DNA of 8,929 nucleotides. Source: Bdellovibrionales bacterium. GTDB taxonomy: Bacteria; Bdellovibrionota; Bdellovibrionia; Bdellovibrionales; UBA1609. How positions within the stretch are numbered: the first letter of the stretch is position 1; every line of letters begins with the position of its first letter. Positions 1 to 5,755 of the stretch are shown here, in pieces. Location of the stretch: contig JAPKGD010000043.1 in the NCBI GenBank assembly GCA_026648125.1, positions 1 through 8,929 of the forward strand, written 5' to 3'. The notes beneath the pieces are model-generated. The model was not told the DNA's origin. It saw only the letters and a list, made by a program, of their open reading frames with translations, and did not search any database. Both the position numbers and the translations under genes were made by a program.

Positions 1-758
1 CTTCTGATGCTCTCTTCACTTTCTCCCGGCAGCCCGAAAATAAATGAGCCATGACTGATAACTTGGTCACCATAATCACGCTTAAGGCGCAAAAGCATGG
101 CCTTGACTCGCTCGGGATCGCTCCCTTTTCCTATCTTTTTGCCAACCGCGTGATTAAAAGTCTCAATGCCCCAAAACAATCCCCTAGCTCCTGCCTTCAC
201 CATCAAATCTAGAGTTTCAGGAAAGCGGCAGGCCACATCGACCCGGGCAAATGAGACCCATTCAATCTGAAAAGGAAGACTTAAAAAGACCGCGCAAACG
301 GCTTCGAGGCGGTCCCGGGTGTCGTTTAAACAATCATCGCAAATTTGATAGACTGTGGTGCCAAAGGTTTCCCAATTTCTAATGAGCTCCGCACGAAGAG
401 ACTCTGAATCTTTTCGAATCGAACTACTTTTTTCATAGTGACAGAATTTGCAATTGTAGAGACAGCCTTTTGCCAACTCGATTGGTAACGACTCATTTTG
501 AGCAACGAAATCCTCTTCTCGCCAAACCATAGATTTCATATCTCGCGAATCGAGTTGATCCTCGTATTGCGACGAATGAAAGTACTTAGCGCCCCTATGT
601 TCGCCATGACGAGGCTCTCTTCCCTCGGCGATCTCCTTCACCATAGCCACGATAAATTTCTCAGCCTGACCAAGAACGAAATAATCAAACAGCTTTCGAA
701 TTTCAGGACTTTGCATCCCGATCGTTGCTTTAGTTCCTCCAAGCAAAACCTTAGCTCC
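1..758 (-). CDS. Radical SAM core fragment downstream of the in-frame TAG (partial)
   Basis: About 252 open codons follow the TAG in the same frame. They start with GAKVLLGGTKATIGMQSPEI, which completes the N-terminal nucleotide-fold domain. The radical SAM core follows, with three cysteines in CLYNCKFC (codons 441-464) to hold the 4Fe-4S cluster and bind S-adenosylmethionine. Further on, ICDDCLNDT, GARGLFWGIET and GSFIFGLPGESEES fit the usual barrel strands; the GIET and GLPGE patterns are typical of the superfamily. The gene continues past base 1. If translated separately, possible restarts are ATG at 714-716 or TTG at 744-746, neither with an obvious ribosome-binding site. Family membership is well supported; the substrate is unknown. 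Confidence 0.7.
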
Positions 759-1097
759 CTATCCCTTTCGGGCGATTAAACCTCGTAACTTCTCAAGCCA
801 GTTCGCCAATTCCTCTAAATTCTTCTCCCAGAGGTATCCGCTATAATAGAAAACACGGCCCAACGGGTTCCAGATTTCCTTTGAAAAATCAGCGCTGAGA
901 AATGTCCCAGAAAATCCAACCATGAGAGTTTCAGGGCCGATCAAATTCTCAAGAATTTCAAAAAGGCCTTCGAGTTGGGTAAAGCGATCGACCACGACGC
1001 AAGAAAAGCCGCTTTCTCTCAACCTATTGGCAACCAAATAGGGCCCCGGATAACGAGTGGCGCCATACTTTTCAGCGTCACCCACAAAATCGGTCAA
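759..1097 (-). CDS. N-terminal fragment: cobalamin-binding-like domain of the radical SAM protein
   Basis: This is the 112-residue piece upstream of the TAG. After the TTG, the residues TDFVGDAEKYGATRYPGPYL and ANRLRESGFSCVVVD match the beginning of the B12-binding-type domain that precedes many radical SAM cores. The frame is also open upstream of the TTG as far as the stop at 1125-1127, and it reads ESFWAQVVI. The hydrophobic AQVVIL is the expected first beta strand of the domain, so starting at the TTG would cut that strand. A start in another frame (TTG, five bases after GGAG at 1121-1124) runs into a stop within 13 codons. On its own this fragment lacks the later strands and helices of the domain and would probably not fold. 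It is best read as part of the interrupted gene. Confidence 0.55.
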   Translation of the reverse strand: MTDFVGDAEKYGATRYPGPYLVANRLRESGFSCVVVDRFTQLEGLFEILENLIGPETLMVGFSGTFLSADFSKEIWNPLGRVFYYSGYLWEKNLEELANWLEKLRGLIARKG

Positions 1098-1124
1098 TAT
1101 AACAACTTGCGCCCAAAAAGACTC

Positions 1125-1544
1125 CTAAGGCTTGCAGCTGAGCGGACCAGCCCATCCAAAATACATGCCCTTTGCAAACACATCACCATGACGATCGAGA
1201 AAATTAAAACCTAAAGCCCCAGCAGCAGCATCATAAAAATTTCCCCAACGAAAGATTTCTACCCGCGAGATCTTTCGCCAATTCAATTTGAGTACGCCGT
1301 TGGCCATCTGAAGGACGAAGCTGTTCTGCTTTGCTTGGGCTCGAGTGAGGTTTGTATATTCAACCTCTTCTCCCTGCGGCCCGCGTCCCCAGTCGAGCTG
1401 ACCCCAATAGGTTTCATCGACCTTTTCCACCACAAACAACATTTTTTGGTCCTCAATTGTCCTTTGACAATAAAAGGCCTTAGGCCCCTCGGCCCAAGCC
1501 ATCGTCGAACAAATAAGCGCCACGAGCATCACATACAATTTCAT
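1125..1544 (-). CDS. Small Sec-exported protein of unknown function
   Basis: This is a 139-residue protein with a clear signal peptide: Lys2, a hydrophobic stretch (YVMLVALICSTMAWA) and a likely Ala-X-Ala-type cleavage after Ala18, leaving a mature protein that begins EGPKAF. It is probably periplasmic or secreted. The mature part has two cysteines, Cys26 and Cys137, one near each end, which could form a disulfide. It is rich in aromatic residues and has no recognised domain. The ATG at 1542-1544 is preceded by AAGGGGG at 1551-1557 with six bases between, a good ribosome-binding site. Its TAG stop is followed at once by GGAG and the interrupted radical SAM gene, so the two were probably one transcript. 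It is divergent from the rhomboid gene. Confidence 0.8.
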   Translation of the reverse strand: MKLYVMLVALICSTMAWAEGPKAFYCQRTIEDQKMLFVVEKVDETYWGQLDWGRGPQGEEVEYTNLTRAQAKQNSFVLQMANGVLKLNWRKISRVEIFRWGNFYDAAAGALGFNFLDRHGDVFAKGMYFGWAGPLSCKP

Positions 1545-1712
1545 ACCATTCCCCCTTTTTATTGGCCTGATTCGAACGCTAACATGCTTAGCCAGTCCAA
1601 CAAAACTTCCCCAAATGAATATAATTTTTTCGTCTCTTTGGACTCTCTAAGGCACGGTCAGTGCACTTTGCTTGATTGAACGCACCAGGAGGATCAATAT
1701 AAGAGGACCCAT
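1545..1712. promoter_or_regulatory. Divergent intergenic region between exported-protein and rhomboid genes
   Basis: This stretch must hold the promoters of two divergent genes. On the plus strand an exact TATAAT lies at 1620-1625 in an A/T-rich run, but the hexamer 17 bases upstream (CCAACA) is a poor -35. A second plus-strand candidate is TTGAAC (1676-1681), a 16-base spacer and TATAAG (1698-1703). It would put the start of transcription almost at the rhomboid ATG and would overlap that gene's ribosome-binding site. No convincing minus-strand promoter was found. An imperfect dyad around 1649-1668 (AAGGCAC, then GTGCACTT) could be an operator but is weak. Confidence 0.35.
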
Positions 1713-2333
1713 ATGATTGTTCGATTAATTTTGTTTTCGAATATTATTGTTTACGCTCTATGGACTTTTGGCAGCCCAGCAATAAATGACTGGCTCATCG
1801 CTAATACCTTGGTGAGCTGGGACGGACTCCAAGAGGGTAGACTCTGGATCTTGCTCACCTCCGTATTTTCTCATCAACTCTTCATTCATCTTCTTCTCAA
1901 CATGTATGTTCTTAATAGTTTTGGCTCTCTTTTAGAGCGACTTTTGCGACGAAGGCTCTTTATTGTTTTTTATATAGCCGCTGGAATTGTGGGTTCGCTC
2001 GCCCACGCTTTTGTTTCTCGCTATCTGCTAGAACGACCCGATTTACCCGCTCTTGGCGCCTCAGGAGCTATTGCTGGCCTAATTTTAATTTTCTCACTGC
2101 TATTTCCTCGCGAGAAAATTCTGCTTTTTGGATTAATTCCACTTCCGGCACTTTTTGGTGCACTTGCTTTTATTGGGCTCGATATTTGGGGTCTGATTGA
2201 GCAAGCAGAGGGCGGCGGCCTGCCCATTGGACATGGCGCTCACTTAGGCGGCTCACTCACTGGTATTGTTTTCTATTTCTTTTATTTGCGGCCCCGCATC
2301 CTGCGCCAACGAGAACAAAACTCCCATTATTGA
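1713..2333 (+). CDS. Rhomboid-family intramembrane serine protease
   Basis: This is a 206-residue multi-pass membrane protein that cleaves transmembrane substrates within the lipid bilayer. The hallmarks are all present: HLLLN (His59 and Asn63, equivalent to the HxxxN of the oxyanion-hole helix), GASGA with nucleophile Ser117, and AHLGG with catalytic His177. The length and the roughly six hydrophobic segments fit the bacterial core rhomboid fold with little added. The C-terminus is short and basic (RPRILRQR). The ATG at 1713 has AGAGGA at 1702-1707 five bases upstream. The TGA stop overlaps the possible TTG start of the next gene (TTGA), so the two genes form one operon and may be translationally coupled. 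The physiological substrate is unknown; the co-transcribed exported protein is one candidate by context only. Confidence 0.93.
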   Translation: MIVRLILFSNIIVYALWTFGSPAINDWLIANTLVSWDGLQEGRLWILLTSVFSHQLFIHLLLNMYVLNSFGSLLERLLRRRLFIVFYIAAGIVGSLAHAFVSRYLLERPDLPALGASGAIAGLILIFSLLFPREKILLFGLIPLPALFGALAFIGLDIWGLIEQAEGGGLPIGHGAHLGGSLTGIVFYFFYLRPRILRQREQNSHY

Positions 2334-2395
2334 CTCACTTCTCACTTGCCGCTCTACTAGGGCGGAATTTGAAAAAATCAATATGGGGGGCAGCT

Positions 2396-2737
2396 GTGAT
2401 CTCAAAACGTTTTACTTTATTTTTAATGACTCTGATTTTTACCTCAATTTCTGCAGGGGCCGCTGTAGTGGTGGTTAAACCAGAGGTCGGAGATGTGGGT
2501 GGCCGGGAAGAATCCCATGTCTACACGGATTCTGTTTTTACTCGATTTGGTCTACAGATACGCTCTAGGGGAACACCCGTCTGCTTAGTTTCAGGTGAAT
2601 TCCTTAGAGCCAACAACATCGATGGCTTTCAGCTTCGCAACATAGTCTTTACTGGTGGCTGGGTGATTGAGTGTACCAAGGTGACTGGTTTTACTGAGGG
2701 TGCGATCGTTGATCGAATCTTTTACGCCAACGAATAA
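2396..2737 (+). CDS. Small Sec-exported protein, co-transcribed with the rhomboid gene
   Basis: The GTG at 2396 is preferred as start. It follows a GGGGGG run (2385-2390) by five bases and gives a textbook signal peptide: ISKR, a hydrophobic core (FTLFLMTLIFTSISA) and cleavage near Gly21-Ala22. The product is 113 residues, about 91 after cleavage. The alternative TTG at 2330 overlaps the rhomboid stop and adds 22 residues (MTHFSLAALLGRNLKKSIWG and two alanines), giving an unusually long signal sequence. The mature part has two cysteines (Cys63 and Cys93), a likely disulfide pair in the periplasm, and many beta-prone segments. No known domain was recognised. It is the last gene of this plus-strand operon and ends 24 bases before a perfect hairpin. 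Confidence 0.72.
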   Translation: MISKRFTLFLMTLIFTSISAGAAVVVVKPEVGDVGGREESHVYTDSVFTRFGLQIRSRGTPVCLVSGEFLRANNIDGFQLRNIVFTGGWVIECTKVTGFTEGAIVDRIFYANE

Positions 2738-2761
2738 TTAGTAATCTAAATTTACACTGAC

Positions 2762-2786
2762 CTGCGGCGAAGAGAATTCGCCGCAG
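2762..2786. terminator. Shared hairpin between convergent genes
   Basis: A perfect 10-bp inverted repeat (CTGCGGCGAA at 2762-2771 and TTCGCCGCAG at 2777-2786) with a five-base loop lies in the 58-bp gap between two convergent genes. Its position and symmetry suggest a bidirectional terminator or mRNA 3'-end stabiliser. Neither side has a proper T-run, so it does not meet the classical intrinsic-terminator pattern. Confidence 0.6.
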
Positions 2787-2795
2787 AGGTTCTGC

Positions 2796-3224
2796 TTAAT
2801 CTTCAGATTCGGGAACTTCACCACGAATAATTTCAATTAAAGCATTCAAGGCATCGGTCGAAGTGAAGATTCCCACAGAATTATCTCCACCATCTGAAAT
2901 CACAGCACTGCCTATCTTTCGCGACGACATTTCAAAAACCACATCTTCTAAAGAGGCCTTTGAGTCGACCACGTAGACATCTCGATGCATGATATCGGAA
3001 GCGCTCACTTGAGTAGCGAGCGTGCCCAATCCTTCTAAGAGCTTGAGATCTCGGTGGCTCACGAGTCCAACAACTTTACCACCATCCATGATCGGGAGAT
3101 GGCGAAACTCACCGTTTTTCATCTTCTTCATCATTTCGCTAAAATCAGCATTGGGGCTGGCCGTAACAGCTCCCGGGGTGGTGTATTCCTCTACGGGAAT
3201 TCTGAGGTGTTCTATAAAATCCAT
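2796..3224 (-). CDS. Two-CBS-domain (Bateman module) protein
   Basis: This is a 142-residue cytoplasmic protein made almost entirely of two CBS motifs, at about residues 12-65 (ending HLPIMDGGKVVGLVSHRDL) and 77-133 (ending SAVISDGGDNSVGIFTSTDA). Such pairs form a Bateman module that binds adenosine nucleotides or related ligands and usually acts as an energy or signal sensor. Here no catalytic domain is attached, so any effect would come through a partner protein. The hydrophobic-V/I-G-hydrophobic-S/T-x-x-D pattern is kept in both repeats. The ATG at 3222-3224 has a near-perfect AGGAGG (3234-3239) nine bases upstream, suggesting strong translation. It lies 94 bp downstream of the methyltransferase on the same strand. 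Its own promoter was not identified, so an operon is possible. Its regulated partner is not evident. Confidence 0.9.
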   Translation of the reverse strand: MDFIEHLRIPVEEYTTPGAVTASPNADFSEMMKKMKNGEFRHLPIMDGGKVVGLVSHRDLKLLEGLGTLATQVSASDIMHRDVYVVDSKASLEDVVFEMSSRKIGSAVISDGGDNSVGIFTSTDALNALIEIIRGEVPESED

Positions 3225-3318
3225 GTTTTCGGACCTCCTATAAATGGCACGCCCTACTTTTGACCTAACTTCTCAGGTTGGGCAAGGCCTACTCATATCT
3301 CCGCTTGATATTGCCAGG

Positions 3319-4182
3319 CTAAGTCTCAATGCGACCACGCCAAATAGCCCCAGCTCCGCTGGGAAGCGGTCGATCATATGAATCTGGTATGACCATTTCG
3401 GCTGCTTCGACCTCAGTCCCCTTACCAAAAACACTGATCAGCTGATTGCGCAGTGAAATTGGAGAATAGCCTTCAGAATGTGCCGACAAACAAACCAGTC
3501 GCTCCCCGGGACCCGCCATAATTTGCTTTATCTGCTCCAGGAGCGGCATCAGGTCCTTTTCGATCTTCCAGACCTGACGCTTTTCACCCTTTCCATAGCT
3601 CGGAGGGTCTAAAATGACCGCTTGATAACGACTACCTCGGCGAATCTCTCGACCCACAAATTCTTTGACGTCATCGACAATCCAACGAATTTTGTTTTCT
3701 TCAAGGCCAGAGGCTTTAGCATTATCTGCAGCCCAGCGGACTGTACCCTTTGATGCATCGACATGGGTCACTTCAGCCCCACCCCGCGCAGTGAACAAGG
3801 TAGATCCCCCTGTGTAGGCAAAGAGATTAAGAACTCGAACTTCTTGCCCCAGCCGCCTTTGATCCTTTACCCAATTTTCCAACAAAGCCCAATGCCTGCG
3901 CTGCTCAGGAAAGATTCCAAGATGGCCAAAGCTCGTCAGCTTCATTTGAAATCGAATTTCATCGATCTCAATTTCAAAGGGCTGCTCAATTCGCCTGTCA
4001 TTGATTCTCCACTCGCCGGTCCCATCACTATGGCGCACAAACTCAGCATCGACGCCGGACCAATCCCGAGAGCCGAGGTGAGGCGCCCACACCGCTGAGG
4101 CGGAAGGCCGAATAATTCGAAAGTCTCCAATTTGTTCAAGCTTTCTAAAGCCGCCACTGTCGATGAGCTGGTAGGTTTTCAT
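3319..4182 (-). CDS. Class I SAM-dependent methyltransferase (RlmI/RlmK-like, COG1092 type)
   Basis: This is a 287-residue protein from the ATG at 4180-4182. It has the Rossmann-fold methyltransferase motifs in order, numbered from this ATG: motif I VLNLFAYTGG at about 117-126 (SAM-binding glycines), an acidic strand end VTHVDAS at about 138-144, DDV at about 170-172, and the catalytic-type DPPSYG at 192-197. The DPPSYG form is shared with rRNA cytosine and guanine methyltransferases of the RlmI/RlmK/RlmL group. No N-terminal PUA domain like that of RlmI is seen, and the protein is shorter than RlmI, so the RNA target should not be assumed. No Shine-Dalgarno sequence precedes the ATG. A TTG three codons upstream (4189-4191) is an alternative start. 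The CBS-protein gene follows on the same strand. Confidence 0.88.
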   Translation of the reverse strand: MKTYQLIDSGGFRKLEQIGDFRIIRPSASAVWAPHLGSRDWSGVDAEFVRHSDGTGEWRINDRRIEQPFEIEIDEIRFQMKLTSFGHLGIFPEQRRHWALLENWVKDQRRLGQEVRVLNLFAYTGGSTLFTARGGAEVTHVDASKGTVRWAADNAKASGLEENKIRWIVDDVKEFVGREIRRGSRYQAVILDPPSYGKGEKRQVWKIEKDLMPLLEQIKQIMAGPGERLVCLSAHSEGYSPISLRNQLISVFGKGTEVEAAEMVIPDSYDRPLPSGAGAIWRGRIET

Positions 4183-4241
4183 ATACAACAAGGGATAGCA
4201 ATTCGGTCGCCAACTGCAAACCCCACCAACTAAACCCTATT

Positions 4242-4266
4242 GAGTCTAGAGAGCCTCTAGGCACTC
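4242..4266. repeat. Imperfect inverted repeat upstream of the methyltransferase gene
   Basis: CTAGAG (4246-4251) and CTCTAG (4255-4260) are separated by three bases. They are flanked by GAGT (4242-4245) and ACTC (4263-4266), with a two-base bulge. The element lies about 60 bases upstream of the methyltransferase start and just before the RNA-like region, so it could be an operator or a terminator-like hairpin. It has no T-run. Confidence 0.35.
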
Positions 4267-4302
4267 CTTTGAGTTCAAGTCGAATTCATTGGGAGCGATT
4301 CA

Positions 4303-4466
4303 CAGATGGACATTCGTGAAAAATTCACACCATCTGGCTCCGCAAAGGCACCGCAAAAGGGCACGACCGACGCCCCTCAGCGGCCCAATTTTAGGTCATC
4401 CGGGACACTTTTTCTCGCTGATTTGCGGTTTTTTCACTTCAAATTCAATTTATTGAGTTTTTGCGG
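4303..4466 (+). ncRNA. Candidate structured RNA, 5' module with nested helices
   Basis: This part of the 540-bp gene-free gap folds on paper into nested helices. The first hairpin has an outer helix CAGATGG (4303-4309) with CCATCTG (4330-4336) and an inner helix GTGAA (4316-4320) with TTCAC (4324-4328). Next comes a closing helix CCGCAAA (4340-4346) with TTTGCGG (4460-4466). Nested within it is CCGCAAA (4351-4357) with TTTGCGG (4422-4428). That second helix encloses GGGC/GCCC (4359-4362 and 4372-4375) and CAGCG/CGCTG (4378-4382 and 4416-4420), giving a three-way-junction shape. All these pairs are Watson-Crick and so give no strand information. The plus strand is taken from the downstream module and terminator. 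No known RNA family (RNase P, tmRNA, SRP, 6S) was recognised. The rest of the gap, 4467-4561, has two further small hairpins (CGCC at 4493-4496 with GGCG at 4502-4505; ACGTT at 4534-4538 with AACGT at 4550-4554). Confidence 0.3.
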
Positions 4467-4559
4467 ATCACATGATTCTTTGACGACCCTTTCGCCGAGT
4501 TGGCGTGAGGATTGCTTAGTTTTGCTGTGTTGTACGTTTGTTGAAGCGGAACGTTGGCG

Positions 4560-4662
4560 GTTTCTTTAAGTCTTAGCGATGGGCGCTTTCCCCCTCCCCC
4601 CCTCGAAAGTTTAGGGTACCGAAAGGTCCTCTTTAAGTTCATCGCTAAGGCTTAAAGAAGTT
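4560..4662 (+). ncRNA. Candidate small RNA: three-way junction with C-rich loop
   Basis: A 20-bp closing helix pairs 4562-4581 with 4640-4659 (19 Watson-Crick pairs and one U-G), and G-U pairs may extend it outward. Inside are two hairpins. The first pairs GCTTTC (4585-4590) with GAAAGT (4605-4610) and carries a 14-base loop that is all C except two T. The second pairs 4613-4620 with 4625-4632 across a GAAA tetraloop, a stable GNRA type. Short linkers of three, two and seven bases complete a three-way junction. The wobble pairs in all three helices are G-U on the plus strand and would be C-A mismatches on the minus strand, so the plus strand is favoured. An intrinsic terminator follows 31 bases downstream. 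No plus-strand gene lies downstream, so this is not a riboswitch or leader. Function is unknown; the loop contains CCUCC, complementary to Shine-Dalgarno sequences. Confidence 0.5.
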
Positions 4663-4692
4663 TCTTATCAAAATCTGAATATCGATTTCGAA

Positions 4693-4721
4693 AAGCTGAG
4701 CCCCCGTGGTTCGGCTTTTTT
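4693..4721 (+). terminator. Intrinsic terminator, plus-strand oriented
   Basis: A 10-bp stem (4693-4702 with 4708-4717, loop CCCGT) is followed by a run of six T (4716-4721). Two of the pairs, T4697 with G4713 and G4700 with T4710, are wobble pairs in plus-strand RNA but C-A mismatches in the opposite RNA. The structure therefore serves a plus-strand transcript best, supporting an RNA gene in the upstream gap. It lies directly past the stop of the convergent TIGR02147 gene and could also terminate that gene, less efficiently, using the four T on its side. Confidence 0.7.
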
Positions 4722-4722
4722 G

Positions 4723-5643
4723 CTATTGGCCCATGGTTGAACGCCGGGTCAGCGGGAAAAGTTGAATATTCAACTGAAAGACCCGATCGCCCTTGGCTTG
4801 CTTGCGACGTACAGAAATGTCCTTTACCCAACGCTTTCTGAACTGCCTCAGTTCAAACTTAAACTGCTCAAACTCCTCTTCGGTGAGGGCGACCGTCATC
4901 GCCCCAAACTCGCGATCATGGGGGTCTTCTTGGTAGAGGGCCTCTAAGGCCAAATAGATCAGCTCACTTTGAAGCTTGCGGACAAGTGCCACTGGGATGT
5001 CCTCACTGCCCGACATTAGCTCCCGGCCCTTGTCGATTTCTCCCGTTTCGGGATTAATGGTTAAGTCACCAGACTGAACCATTCGTCCCAGGCTTCGGCG
5101 AATATCGTCCTTTAGAGCCTTGCCCTTTAATATCTCAAATAGCCGGTCATAGTCGAAAATTGCATCTTTTTGGTCGGCTAAAGCATAAAGCACCCAGGTG
5201 ATCCAATTCGGCACCTTTTCGAAGGCATCCGCTTTGATCTCACCGCTCTTCAATTGGCGTAGCGCTCTCAGCTCAGAGAGCGCTTTCAGGTGTTGATTTC
5301 GCTCTAAAGGGTCGGTGCATTGGCCGTATAAAACCAGGGCGGCGAACTCCTCCGTGTCATCTTTATTAAGACCAAGAGCCTTGGCGAATTTTTTTACCAT
5401 CTCCCCAGAGAGATTACGTTGTCCTTCGATGATCATCTTTAGGTAATTCGGTGATCGAATATCTGCACTCGCCGAAAACGTAGCGTATGAATAGGGACGT
5501 AGATCTCCTGCGGTCTCTCTTCTTTTAAACTCGTAAAAGTCCTTTAAGTACTGCCTAAAATCTGAATAGGTCGCCAACTGAGGCGCCGGAGATTCTGGCA
5601 AGAGAGAATACTGAACATTTTTATTTTCTACAGCGGTTTTCAT
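4723..5643 (-). CDS. TIGR02147 family protein (DUF4423), putative regulator
   Basis: This is a 306-residue protein with the full family layout. The N-terminal signature is SDFRQYLKDFYEFKRR, then SYATFSASADIRSPNYLKMI, IEGQRNLSGEMVKKFAKALG and DTEEFAALVLYGQ. A middle winged-helix-like part follows (FDYDRLFEILKGKALKDDIR, then RRSLGRMVQSGDLTI), and the C-terminus has VFQLNIQLFPLTR. The N-terminus resembles a helix-turn-helix DNA-binding region, so a transcriptional role is inferred, but no function is established for the family. Many paralogues occur in Bdellovibrio and Fibrobacter genomes, which makes this the best taxonomic marker here. The ATG at 5641-5643 has AGGGA nine bases upstream. Upstream, separated by a terminator, lies the lipoprotein gene. 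A promoter candidate sits between them, so it is probably transcribed alone. Length is normal and no lesion is seen. Confidence 0.93.
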   Translation of the reverse strand: MKTAVENKNVQYSLLPESPAPQLATYSDFRQYLKDFYEFKRRETAGDLRPYSYATFSASADIRSPNYLKMIIEGQRNLSGEMVKKFAKALGLNKDDTEEFAALVLYGQCTDPLERNQHLKALSELRALRQLKSGEIKADAFEKVPNWITWVLYALADQKDAIFDYDRLFEILKGKALKDDIRRSLGRMVQSGDLTINPETGEIDKGRELMSGSEDIPVALVRKLQSELIYLALEALYQEDPHDREFGAMTVALTEEEFEQFKFELRQFRKRWVKDISVRRKQAKGDRVFQLNIQLFPLTRRSTMGQ

Positions 5644-5679
5644 AGATGTGTATCCCTAGTTGCGTTCACTACGTCGGTT

Positions 5680-5708
5680 ATTTCACAACGGAATTCCCAA
5701 ACTGACAA
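5680..5708 (-). promoter_or_regulatory. Sigma-70-type promoter candidate for the TIGR02147 gene
   Basis: Read on the minus strand, TTGTCA (5703-5708) and TGAAAT (5680-5685) are 17 bases apart, matching the consensus at five of six and four of six positions. The element lies after the lipoprotein terminator and leaves a leader of roughly 30 bases before the ATG at 5643, a sensible arrangement. The weak -10 keeps this tentative. Confidence 0.4.
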
Positions 5709-5711
5709 GAG

Positions 5712-5738
5712 TGAAAATGGGTGCCGTTTCGGCACCCC
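5712..5738 (-). terminator. Intrinsic terminator of the lipoprotein gene
   Basis: On the minus strand GGGTGCCG, loop AAA and CGGCACCC form a perfect 8-bp G+C-rich stem (5719-5726 with 5730-5737), followed by ATTTT. It starts about 18 bases past the lipoprotein stop, the expected place, and separates that gene from the TIGR02147 gene. Confidence 0.8.
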
Positions 5739-5755
5739 AACTCAAATGCCCTTTT

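Larger units (their letters stand above)
1..1097 (-). pseudogene. B12-binding-type radical SAM gene, interrupted by in-frame TAG, 3' end outside window
   Basis: Read on the minus strand in one frame from 1097 to the window edge, this is a single protein of the cobalamin-binding-domain radical SAM class. It has an N-terminal Rossmann-like domain (YPGPYLVANRLRESGF, then CVVVDRF, then VLLGGTKATI), followed by the radical SAM core with the CxxxCxxC cluster motif CLYNCKFC. The only lesion in this frame is a TAG at 759-761, inside the cobalamin-type domain just before the strand KVLLGG. There is no frameshift at that point, so one base change explains it. The start is also doubtful: GGAG (1121-1124) sits directly after the stop of the upstream gene, but no in-frame start codon follows at normal spacing. 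The first usable codon is TTG at 1095-1097. The gene is probably a recently inactivated one, or carries a sequencing error. Programmed readthrough is less likely. The reaction and substrate cannot be told from the sequence. Confidence 0.72.

Noticed and set aside
759..761. UAG decoded as pyrrolysine or another amino acid
   Set aside because: Six other genes here end in TAG at sensible places, some followed by terminators, and a radical SAM/B12 protein has no known need for pyrrolysine.
498..779. 93-codon plus-strand frame
   Set aside because: It is antisense to the radical SAM frame, which has clear family motifs; this is a shadow.
4306..4569. 87-codon plus-strand frame with GGGAG ten bases upstream of its ATG
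   Set aside because: The translation is rich in Phe, Ser and Cys with no domain-like pattern, and it runs through the helices of the RNA-like region. It looks like chance.
4445..4642. 65-codon minus-strand frame in the same gap
   Set aside because: It has a GGGG-derived glycine run, no ribosome-binding site and no protein-like pattern; it overlaps the stem-loop region.
4560..4721. Riboswitch or leader attenuator
   Set aside because: No plus-strand gene follows; the next gene is convergent, so a cis-regulatory leader makes no sense.
4303..4721. RNase P RNA, tmRNA, SRP RNA or 6S RNA
   Set aside because: The conserved sequence blocks of RNase P, tmRNA and SRP RNA were looked for on both strands and not found, and the helix layout does not match 6S RNA.
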